Below, one piece after another: positions 24,101-36,100 of a DNA stretch of 64,000 bases; the stretch's first letter is position 1; the number at the start of each line of letters is the position of its first letter. The notes below the pieces were generated by a model. It ran no database searches, was not told the DNA's origin, and saw only the letters and a list, made by a program, of their open reading frames with translations. Source of the DNA: Puffinus mauretanicus (lineage: Eukaryota > Chordata > Aves > Procellariiformes > Procellariidae); the NCBI GenBank assembly GCA_023333565.1, contig JAJKFH010001650.1:1-64000 (forward strand), in the 5' to 3' direction. A program made the position numbers and the translations under genes.

Positions 24101-27100
24101 CTATAACGAATTATAGTTTTCTTCCCATAATGTTCCTGTAGCAGGCATTCAAAGGACAATCCGAAACAGTCTCTTTTGGGGGTTTGAATGAGAGCTTTTA
24201 GAGGAACAGGGCTGCTAGTGAGTCATCCTTGCCAGCCTGCTAGATAAGTTGCTGGAGGGGTTACTGTGCCTTGTGATACCACTTGGCAGTTGCAGTGTTT
24301 GTGCTTAGACATGCATGATAATGGTGCTGTCGTCTTCTGGGGAGGCTCTGAGGATGAAGAAATATATAGTGGAATCCTCAATGAAAGCTGGCTAATTATC
24401 TAGGGCTTTGAGGGTACAAAGCATCCCATTGTTACTTGACTGTGTAACAGATCTGCTTATGGTTTATTTGGAGCTGGACTAATGTTCCTAGTACTAGGGC
24501 TTTTGCCCTTCAAGAAGAACTTTTTTGGTATGCTCCAACTCTTTGCCTTGGATGAGTCCTTTGCCTAGTCTGTCTCAGCTGGAAATTTTTTTCTGAAGCA
24601 CTGCCTTAGTTTCATTGCACTGCCCTATAATGTCAGAAAGCTGAACAGGTCACTGGAAAGCCTGTTTGTTATATGGAAAAGATTGATTTCTGTCATCTTG
24701 TAGCATGTTTGTTAGACCTTTTGAAGCTGGCCCTGCTTTTGAGCTGCTTTTGGATCAGATGACCTCCAGAGGTCCCTTCCAACCTGAATTACTCTGTGAG
24801 TCTATACTTAGTAATCTCTCCTTCCCTGGCTCCCCACTAATGGGGATGCCTGCATACGGGCACAGTGGTGACTCAGGATGTCAACAGAGTGTGCTCTGGC
24901 AGGATTGTTTCCACCCTGTGTTATTGTTTCATGCTCCAAATACTGTGGGATTCTGTCTGCTGCTCTGACTCACTGAATGTTCTGCTGTATTTAGCATCTC
25001 ACGCCTGTTCCAGTTGATGCTGTTCCCATGGTTTCTGTGTCACAACTTTTCAGGTGGCATCATTTGCAAATGGAAGTTCTATATTTTCACATTAAGCCAG
25101 GAACAACCCCTTTACAAAAATACAAGTGGAAGAGAATTTGTAAACAATGCCTGCCAAAACAGACGCATTGCCCTTGTGTTATAGGGCTAGAAGCTGCGTA
25201 GGTGTTGTGGAGCCAAATGTGGGCTTACAAACCGTCGCTTAGAAGAGGCTGGCTGGGACTAAGATGACCAGATCCAAATTCTTGCTCTGGCATATACTTC
25301 CTTATGACGTTGGACAGATCACCGAGTCCCTCTGTGCTGCAGGTGCATGGCGAGAGGACTGTAATAGCACTTCTCTGTCTCACAGGAAGGCTATGAGCAT
25401 TGAATACATTAAAAACTGACTGTCAGTATGATGCTGGGTAAGCACCACAGTGTCGTCAGGAGTAGACATCTTGCACAGAGTTGCTGCTCAGTCTTTGTAC
25501 CTAAAAAAAAAAAAGCTCCACTGTTGTATTTGATCCAACAAAACAGAAGTTGTCTATCGGGCTTCTCTTCCTGAAAATCAACATCACTGTGCTTGTAGAG
25601 GCGGTAGAGACTGATCTGTCATCCCTTCCTAATTAGATACGCAGGATTTTCTCTCCCTCATGCCTCCACTTCCCATGCATATTTCCTCATGGGAAAATGG
25701 GGCAGGCTTTATGAGGTAATGTCAGCACTGATTTTTTTTTTTTTTTTTTAGGTGATGACGTGATGTGTTCCTGTAACTTTACTGTACATCTGACTATGCT
25801 TTTGGGTTAGCTAGATCTTGTTGCAATTGCTTAGGGCACAGTAAAAGTTTGACTTTACACTGTAGAAGGGTTAGTGACTGTTGGGTATAGTGGTTTTGTC
25901 CACTATGGGCAGGAGAGAGATCCCTGCATTCCAAACCTTCGGTTTCTTCTCTTCTAAGCATGTTTTGTTCATGGAAAATGAACTAGTGAAGGGAGAGCCT
26001 TTTAGAGGTAAGAATTCATGACAAGGAGAAGCTACTTTTAGCTGTCTTGCTTTTCAATTAGCAGATCCAGTGTTAGTGGTTTTAAGTTCTGCAGACCAGG
26101 TCCTCAGCTCCACTTTGCTTCTGATACCAAGGCGTAGCTTTTTATTCAGTTCTTAGAGAAGTACCTGGCTGATTCCTTGGGTAGGGTTAAGGCCTTGCTT
26201 ATTTTGGCCTTGGCAGGAATCAGTCAGTCGCCATAACGTGCTCCTTTTTGTAAGACAGGGATGGACCATGCTACCACAGATCTCCAGGATGATCTGGTCT
26301 TCTTAGGATCCCTCTTCTATAACTGCTAGAGCAGGCAGAGTGACATGATGGCAGCCAGGGCCCAGGTCTTATTTCCAGAGGCCGCCAGGCAGCACTACGT
26401 GTGCTGTGTGAGGAGGAGGACTGTGTTGCCCTGCACATGGTGCTGCAGCCTCACTAACCTGTATTTTCGTTAAGTGCATGCCACTGATTTTATTACTTTC
26501 TTTCTAATCTTCTGTCTTCTGCTTCTTTCCAGTTTTCTGGCCTGTGTGCTGTCACTCGTCACCCCATCAGTTTGCACCTTCTTGGCCTTTCCTTTTTCTC
26601 CCTGTGTCACCAGTGCTCTGCCAGGACATGCGATGCGCCCCCCCTTCCCCCCCAGCACACACCCCTGTGCGCTGTTGGGACAAACGCACTGGAACCCATG
26701 CTATATAAGTGTTCCGGGCACACACAACCGTTGGCATTCATGCCATAGGAAGAGTGTGATGAAGAAGGTACAGGCACATATCAAGGGGGGCAGGTGTACA
26801 GCAAGGGCTATATGCATCTTGGCAGTTTTCCTACCATGCACATGCTGTTTTACGGATGCACTCGCCTCTTCAGTTGCATGTGTTCCAGGGCCTGTGGCAA
26901 TAGACCTTTTGTAATGTGCTTGTCCATTTTGCTTCCCCTTTTCTCGTGGTCAAACGAAGGTGCATGCTAACAGGTGGTCAGGTATATGTATGCAAACGTA
27001 CGCTAAGAGACCATCAGATGTGTGCATGCGCACTCGCTCATGCCCTGTACTCCCGCAGTCTGCTTCATGCATACACACATACACACTTCTTTGTAACAAC

Positions 27101-30100
27101 CTCCGGGGCCTTTTCCATCGGTCTGTTGGGCGTTTCTCGTCCTCTCCTCCTAGCCCATACAAGGGCAGGCTCTAGATGCTGAGGCTCTGAAGGCTAACGC
27201 TTCTGGGCACATCATCCCGGATTGCTCTCTGGAGGTTCCTGCTTCTTCTGCAGCAGTTGGTGTTGGACAGGATCAGATATAGGAGCCTGTTTTAATCAGG
27301 GCTTAGGTGATCAGACTCTGTATCAGACCCATATTTCTCCTTGCCAGGGTATGTTCCTGTATCTGTTTCTTTCTTTCCCTGCGCTTGTCTGCTGCGATGC
27401 TCATCACCATCATCTCCTCTTCCTCTTCCTCCTCCTCCTCCTCAGATCCTCAGCTCTTGAAGACAGTATTAAACAGTACGAGCAGGATCTGGCCAGGAAG
27501 CTGTACCAGTCCCGACAGTGGGCACCTGCTCCTGGGGCCAGGCCAGCTCAGATGTCTAGTCCAAGGCAGAGTCACGCCTCAAGAACCCCTGGGTCAGGAA
27601 GCCAATCCAGGTGTGCACAGCCCCCTCCCTGCCAGCTGCATGCTCAACAGTCCTGTCTGCATCCCGACATCCCAATGCAGTGCTCCCAGCTGTGGCCTGC
27701 TAGGGGTAGGGAGGAAATTTTAGCGGTTGCTGGTGTTCATTTCCCTGAGGTCCCACAGGCTACCAGCAGTCGTCTCAATGAGAATGAGGGGGGATGCTGG
27801 GTCTCTTTGACTGGGAGAAGGGAGCAGACATTTCCGAGGGCTAAGCCCGCTTTTTTTTAGCTATTTCATAATCTCCTGATGGCTGAAGAGGATTAAGATG
27901 CAACACACTGAGAGCACAGAGGACAATAAAGCCCTGAGAACTGATCCTACTCGTTTGAGCCCCTGCAGTTCCCTTCCCAGCTTGGGTTGCTCTCCCACGG
28001 ATATGGTACCTCTGGAAAGGCCTGCAGCTTCTCAGTGCCTTGACGCTTAGCTCTAGGCTCTCCGTTCAACGCACACGATGGCATGGATGTTTCAGGATGG
28101 CAGCAAACCAAGCTGTTCTCCTCTCCTGCTTTGAAAGCCCTGTCTGCCTTGGGGAACCAAGGGTGCTTAATTTCGTCTTTCTGCACTCAGCGTGTTGACT
28201 GTGGTCTGGCTGCTGGGCGCAGAAGGCGGCATTATCTTTTATCGAGAAGGCAATGTCTGATGTCTTTTTCTCCCTCCCTCATTTCTGAGGCAGGATGAAA
28301 TCACTTGAACAGGATGCTCTTAAAGCCCAAATGGTTATTGCGAAGTCCAAGGAGGGGAAAAAACGCAGCACATTGGAGCAGCTGGCAGAGTCACCTTCAC
28401 CTGTTCCTACTCCGTCGCCAACACCGCTGGAAGGTACTGTACAGCTATCTCTGTCTCTGAGGAAAAAAGTTAATGCTTCTCTAGCTTAACAAAGCAGACG
28501 TGTTGAAAGCAATTTCCTCCTTCAACCTAGATTGGAAGGTCCTTTGGGGCATATGACATCTCGTAGCATAGGGGATGGGCCTGATCTATAGAAAATGTGA
28601 GAGAACATCTGAGGTATGGTTCCAGGGAACCAGTGCAGAAATAAAACCAGCATCATGACTTTTTAAAAAAAACAGGAGAGAGGCATTTGTTCTGAGAAGG
28701 CAGTGTCTTTCCTGAGCGTAGTCTTTTATCACACTTAAATGCTGCTAAATGGAAGGGGCAGATCCGGGGAAGTGTTGCATATAATACAGCCATTCACTAA
28801 ACAGGGCTTTTCTGTCGTCTTTTGCAGATTGCAGTCCCAGAAACGTCACTTCACCGGGAAGGCTGGTATGACATACTTCTGCTTGCTTTTGTTATCTCGC
28901 CTATAATCCTGGGATTTCTCGGTTACTCAGCTTGGGTGTAGACTGTGCATCTGGGCCCTGGGATCCCTACTTAACCTACTTAAATACTTAAGCTAGGTCT
29001 GGCTGCATGATACGCAGAATTGTGAAGAGGGCATGGTGGATGGAGCTCTGCCGTACCCATTGCTAGAGGCATCCCCCCTTTTTTGCAACTACGATGTAAT
29101 GTCTGTTTTATGTTTCCCTGTTTTATTATTTCATCCTTTTCTTGGTTCTTCATCTCCATGTTCAGAAAGCCTTTCCCTTCAGAGACTTTGGCCCCTTGTT
29201 TCCTCAACAGCATAAAACTGAGGACTTCAGCTGAAATCAGCATTTTCCTTTTTCTAAGCACTGTATAAATGCAACAGGGCATTGTTGCAGAGACCTGTCA
29301 AAATTAGAAAACAGACAAACAGAAGAGTGGGAGCAGTTGCACAGAGAGGGGACCTGGTTTTGCCCAAGGTCACACAATACAGCCAACGCTGGATTGAAAT
29401 CCTGACTGTGCTATAGCTATCAGGAATCTTGCCATGGATTTTCCCCCCAAAATAGGTTTCCTACCAAACTTGGTGTGCATATGCATTTTTCTGGAGCACA
29501 TAATGTTTTCTCTGCAACTTGGGATCCCTGTCCTGACACTAGAAGAGCTAAAAAGACAATGTCCCAGAGGTGCCTCATTTTCAGAGGCTGTATCCAGGCA
29601 CTCTTGGCACTAACTGAGAATGACGCTCTGCTTCTGCTTTTCTCTCTGCATAGATTGCTCAGCTTGCTACTGGTTTTCCATCCATTTATCTCCCCTTACT
29701 CTCTCTTCTCTGTTTCTTCTCTTTTACTATCCCTTCTAGTCCATGTCTGAAAAGAAGTTTGACTACCGGGAATTTGCTGCTATTCCTTCCTCCAAACCTG
29801 TTTATGAAATCCAGGTATAAACTGCATGCTGAACCATCTATTAGATTGGTTAGGGCTTGTTTTGATGGAAGTGCCTGCACATGAAGTGATTACCTTCAGA
29901 GCAGAGGTTGAATGATTTGAGGAAGTCCTCTTCAAAGGCCCTGTCTGTGTGGGAGGCAATGACAACCAGCCATGCTGAATAACTGAGGGTTTATTGGAGG
30001 CTTCAGTCAAGTGGAATTGTGAAAAAGTTGGTTCAGATGGTGTTAAAATTAATGACAAAAGCTTTGCAAATCTTAAACAGCTACATCTTCACCTTAATTG

Positions 30101-33100
30101 ATCCTGAAATATTTTTAAGTGAAAGATGAGAACTAAAAGGGGAAAAAAACCAATAGAAATGATTGCCAACAAATTGCAAGTTGGAGCAAATGTTAACTTC
30201 AAACCGGAATGTATCCAGCATCCTGCCAAAGAAGCAGCTGTGGTGACAATTCTTACATGTTGTAACTCTGCTGTAGATGAACTGTGAATTAATCGCATGG
30301 TAAGAGAACAACAAGTTTCAAGGTTGAGCGCCATGGCGAGGTTCTTCTCCTTCCTAAAAGAACCTCATTTCATTTAAGCTGCTCTGTCATAGACTCACAG
30401 AATGGTTGAGGTTGGAAGGGACCTCTGGAGGTCATCTTGTCCGACCCCCCTTCTAAAGCAGGGCCACCTAGAGCCAGTTGCCGAGGACTGTGAACTGCCT
30501 TTCTTTTATTGTCTGGGTTAGTCATTAACTGATTGCATTTGTGACAGCTGATTTGAGCAGATACTGTATGTCTGTAATTTTTTTTTTTAAGGTTTTTTTT
30601 TATGTTTTATATAAAGACAATGAAGCAGATACCTGCAGTTACATTTGCATTGTGTGTGGAGAGCTAGCAAGTACTGACATATCGGGCTTTAACTTGCTGT
30701 CATGACACGAAGATCCCAGGTCAAGGTGTCATCCCCAAAGCCAGGCTGACTTCAGCAGAGTTGCAGTTTGAGGATTGTCAAGCAGTTATACATTATTTGA
30801 TGCATATGCTTGGCTGACTCCTTTCACTGGTGGTATTGCTCAGCCCTTGGTAGTCACTCATCTTTTTCTCCAAGAATGCCTTCCCTTTTGCGGTGTGCAC
30901 CTGTCCGGGTTCTGTACCAAGTGAGTTAGAGGGCTGGCCGCTCAAGCCCCAGTGGCAGCTCTGGACTACCCGCGTTTCCCCAAGCCTCTGCTGAGGCCAC
31001 AGTGCAGCACTGAGTCTTCATGAAGCTAAGAAGGTGCCTCCAAAGGAGGCTACACCTCCAAATCATCAGGCAGTTCCTCTGGACCTCTCTCAGTAGTGCT
31101 TGGAGAGTAATTAAGTAGACTGTATTTCTTCTGGCCATAGTCACACAACTATGTCACTCACTTGGGATCAGTGCGGTGGTATTCGGCTGTGCTGTGTTCC
31201 TCAGCAATGCATGCCAAAGTCATCAGAGCCCCCCGTGCTCTGCTCTCTGCTGTTCACGAAGAGCATGACTTCTAGCATATGTTTGCTTTATTTCTAAAGC
31301 ACTAAATGGGCTGAGATCATCTCCTCCTCTTTCCTGCCCCCTCCAATTTTGCTGCTTGCACAAAATAGGCAAGTTTATATGGAAATGAGGGCTTCTTGCA
31401 CTCTCACAGCTGTGAAACTTCCCTAATGCTTTCCATGTAACTGTATAGAGCCACCATCCTTTATGCTACAACTAAAGAAAAATTAAGCTACTTGTGCTCT
31501 TGAGCTAAGCAAGAAGACCCCTAAAAGATAGGTTTTGATCACTAGTGGCCAGAACTTCCAGACAAGTTTGGCATTATTAAACTTGCTGAATACTGAGCTC
31601 TTCTGAAACTTTATCCTTACATTTGTATAGCTCAGAGAAGTGTTGAGCTCTGTAAGTATTGTGTACAAACCTAGAAAGAATATTAGAAGTAAAAAATGCA
31701 GCCACTTCTGAAGTAAACAAAATACCTCAACAGAACTTTGACCTTTCTATCCTTGAAGCACTATATACAGCTAGATTAAATTCTCTATTTCAGCAAAATA
31801 AGTAGGGCTTGGGACATTTATGCCTGTCCCCAGAGTAGTGCTGATTTTCAAGCCACCTCAAGTTCATGACCATGAGCAAACTTGTTTTCTCATGGTGTTG
31901 TCACTCTGGTCTGATGAGATACAGACAGCTCTGGTTGTTGAATGGTCGTTGTTGTGAAGGTTTAAAATTAGCAGGAACTGGTGGAGTTTCATGGTCATCA
32001 CTTAGCCGTTTCTCCAAAGCCGTCTCTGCCCTCTGTCGGGATGTAACTGCTTCCTATCCCACGTGAGTTCTCTATACACACCTGAACATAAAGAAGGAGG
32101 TTGATTTTGCATAAGAAGCTAGGCCTGGGAACAGTGCAAACGCAGAATTAGGATCCAGGACTTTCAAGGAAATGTAGCTCATGTCTTTGCTCTCTTCCCA
32201 TGTTTCTACACGTTTTCTGTAGTCTTTACACTTTCTGCCTTTCACGTCACTTCCTATCCTCTCCTCCCACACATACAAAGTACAAGGAGGAGAGCTCTGA
32301 TGGCAGACACACACCGCATCCTGCAATTCAGGCAATGGGCTGCTTGACGTTAGCACAAAGGATTGACGTTGTAAGCACGTGCATTCGCTGAGGGTCGTGC
32401 CCTGGCTGCTGTATCACCAGCGCCTTTGAGGGCAAAAGGTTCTCTGTAGTGTGTGGGAAGGCTGGAGGCCTTGTGTTACGGAGGTGGATGCTTACACCTT
32501 CTGTTCTCTTCCAGTCACCTGATGCAGCTGATGACCTCAGATACATCGATGACAGAAATAACTCAGGTAAGCTCATGGCCAAAGGAGTCGTCTTTGTGTT
32601 ACTTGCTTCCCACCACAGTTCTAGAGGGTTCCCCTTTGTCTGTTTGTGGAATCAACCCTGAGGTCTTCAACTTCTTGCTGCTTGAAGCAATGTCCTATTT
32701 TGCCCGTTCTAGAATGAAACCTCCAAACTCGCCACATTCAGTTTTGGGTAGGATATTTGCATGGTGCTTTAGTGATGGCTGATTTGCTGAGAATGGTGTG
32801 TAACAAGCATGCTTAGTTTTCTCCTGGTTTTGTGTTCTGGAGTAAGAAGTGGTAGCAGAACATGGGGGGGAAGTTTTGGCCTCTGTCACCTTCTGTAAGT
32901 GGATAATGTCCATTGTTCAGGGTCTGCCTTGTGCCCCTTCTGCTAGAGCAAAGAATCTTGCTGCCTGCAAGATTCATCCTAGCTTAAGACTTGAGAGCAT
33001 TTGGGTGCTTGAGTACCCAGGTAACTTTCCAAGTCTACGCTTGTGGGTTTGTGTATACGGTCACCTAAATAACAGTAATTAAAGCTTTGACTGCTGTATC

Positions 33101-36100
33101 TCTTCAGGCTGTCCTGGCTATGGTACGTCTTTCTGTCCCCAGCGAGAATAGGCAGGCTCAGACTATCTCCCACTCCGTTCTAGGTGGCTGTAGTAGTAGC
33201 GTGGAGCTCGGCAGGGCCTGCCTGCTCCTTAATAGTACTTCTGTTTCCTTCAACAGCTGAAGCTGGTTGTCTTCTGCCTGTTTTGCAGCTATTTTTTCCC
33301 CCCTTTATTTTACACAAGGAACAGTTTCTCCCTCAATTTTGTCTTGGCAAATCTCTGTGAGTAAAGGCTGCCCTCCAGACAGCTGATCCATGTATGGGCC
33401 GTTTCCAGAAGGAGGTTCTGCTGCAGAGATACTCAAGAAAAACTTACTTTCCTGAGAACAACAGCTATTTTTCATCCCTCGGAGTAAACCTCTTAACCCT
33501 GGCTTACTCTCTTGAGGCAGTCCATTCAGCCAGTGTACGTAACTAGGAGGTCATTGAAGGGCTGGGAAATAATCACCAATTGCTTAGAGGCTTCAGACCT
33601 TACTATTGCCTGTCATTGGTCTGTTGGGCCCTCAAATAGAATAAAAGCCATAAAAAAAGAGCGTGGTGCCCTATCAAGAGTTTTTTAACCCAGTCCTTAA
33701 TCCTTAAGTAATCCTTAAGTCACCACTGTATGAGGCTGTGATGTGTGTGAGGCACCAAAAAATGCAGGTTTTCCAAAATCGGTTTGGAAGGATAGCAGAT
33801 GAAGATGCAGCTGAGCTCTTTTGGTATGGGACAAAGCTCTCAAGGTTTTTTTAGATTTACCCCCACCCCCCATCTCATTCTTCCAGGCAGTGTAGCATTC
33901 CAGCCAACATACAGATTTTTATTTTTAATTTTACATAGGTTTTGACAAGTTGTAACATCTGTATGAGGAATTTTTAAAAACCTCCTTTTCTGCATCGGTT
34001 CCAGCCTCCTGCTAGGCCTGCTTTTGTCTCTTTTCAGATATCCTTCTCAGAACATGTGGAGAAAATATTTGGAATAAAATATTTCTCTGGGAAAATTCTT
34101 GAGAATTGGAGTGATTTTTACTTGCATTTTTTTTACCATAAAAGGAAAAGGAAAGGAAACCAGTTGCCAAAGATCAAAGGAGTATATGCTGAACTAGTTC
34201 AAAACAACACTGTGTGTTGTGCATTCTCCTCCCACCCCCTACAGCTTCATTTGCAACTCCCAGCATTTCAGGCACCAGCTTGACGTATCCTGTCAGGCCT
34301 TTCACTTCTGTGTGCATTTAATACAGCTTTAGAGAGATCTAATTGCTACATTTAGTGACACCTTTTCTCTGTACACCTCTACACACACTGGGATTTTAAT
34401 CAGAATTATCCTTGATCATGGAATTACGGCTTTTTAATCATATGGTAAACTCATAAGCAATTCCTAAACTTTATGCTAGAAGAGCATTATAACAGAAACT
34501 CCAAGGATATCTTACTGCTGACTGCAGGAAAGCATTAGCATCTCTCTCTTCTGAACATCTTTCAAAGCACACCATTTTCTTCTTGTCTGTTGTAGATGGG
34601 CTCTAAGAAAATGTTCTTTACATTGTCGAGTCTGACTTCATGGTCATCATCTTTTAAATGTATTTAAAAACATTTATTCGAAGTATTTTAAGAGGCCATG
34701 AAGCTCTTGAACTACATAATAGCATTTTTAGGGTGGAACCATGCTATGTGTTTGCTTTATGACATAATTTTTCCAGATGACTTAGAGCCAGGGTCTTTTG
34801 CTTTCCAATCTTATAACCATCGGGTTTCAGAAATACAGCCTTGATGACAGCTTCGTATTGCAGTTATTACTGGATGCCTTATGGTATGCAAGAAACTACT
34901 TTTGTCCTCATGGTCTTTGTCCTCTTGGGATGTCTAATGTCTACAGCAACTTATACAGGAAAGGTATCTTTTTATCCTACACTAGACTAATCTCTACTGT
35001 ATTACTAGTTTTGTCTAGGACTCAGCTCAGCAGCTCATATACACATAGGAATGAAAGATGATCTTTCCACCTTCTTGTATTGTTATTTTATCCCCATCCA
35101 GCCTCTTTCGCCACGTCTCTACTCCAAAGACTTGCATCCACCCTTTTGTTCTCCAGACTTCCATTTTACAGATTCTTTCCCACCAAAATGCCAAAATTTC
35201 ACAAAACTAGAATATCTAGATTCATACTAGTTGCAATGCTTGTGCTCTCTTCCAGTATTTTCTGATTTCTGTCATAGGATAAGAAGCACGTAAGGGAGGC
35301 TTGTACTGGTTCAGAATATACCAGTATCCTGTTTGGCTGGGAGTGAGTGAGTTCTTAGGGAAAGAAACAGAAAAAATGAGCTTGCATAGATGCATATTCT
35401 CAATTTTCTGTAATCACCTATTAAGTAGGGATGTCTTGAGCCATGTATTGTACCTAGATCATCAATGGAATGATCTTCTATAAGATTGTCTAGATTTTTT
35501 TTTAATCTTTCATGACACTTTGTAGCATTGAGTTCCACAATTAGGCATTTTCTTTACTTTAATTCTGTTTCTTGATAATTTCCTTAGGTCTTCTGGGATG
35601 CAGTGAATAACTGTGTCTTATTCACTCTTTCTGTACCATTCATGTAGGCCGGTATTATATCAGTTATCTTTCTTCCAGGCTGAAGAATCCTAGTTGTTCT
35701 TTGTGGGAATTGTTCCCACACCCCTCTGGACTTTTTTAATTTTATCTATGCTGTTTTTAAGGTAGAGAAGGAGGACAGGGCTACATGCAGTATTGAAAAT
35801 GTAGGTATATGATGAGTTTATGCACTGGCGGAAGGTGTTCTGTATGTTCTCCCATCTTTTCTGATACCTAATCCTCAAAAGTGAAATGGTTTTGCTGAGA
35901 AGTATGCCAGTGTTTTCAGAAAGCTCCCCCTAATGACTACAGAATCATAATCTCATTTTAAGGATGTTGCATTTTATATGCAATTGGGATTATATTACTT
36001 CTATTGAGTTTAAGCATCATCCAAAAGCGTAAAAATAAACTTACTAAGTCAGCACGAAGTTCTGGCTAGTCCCATATTGTGTCTGATGCAAGCCACTGGG

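Larger units (their letters stand above)
23471..27445 (+). other. SCRIB intron
   Basis: A 4-kb intron that contains a sense CR1 3' end (24711-24804), a MIR-like SINE (25270-25455), a T-run near 25731-25750, and a stretch at 26690-27080 rich in alternating purine-pyrimidine words (ACACAC, GTATATG, TGCATG). It ends in a TCC-repeat tract (27417-27443) that doubles as the acceptor pyrimidine tract. Confidence 0.75.

Noticed and set aside
26700..26712. TATATAAG box-like word in a SCRIB intron
   Set aside because: Isolated, with no initiator, CpG island or downstream exon that would suggest a promoter.
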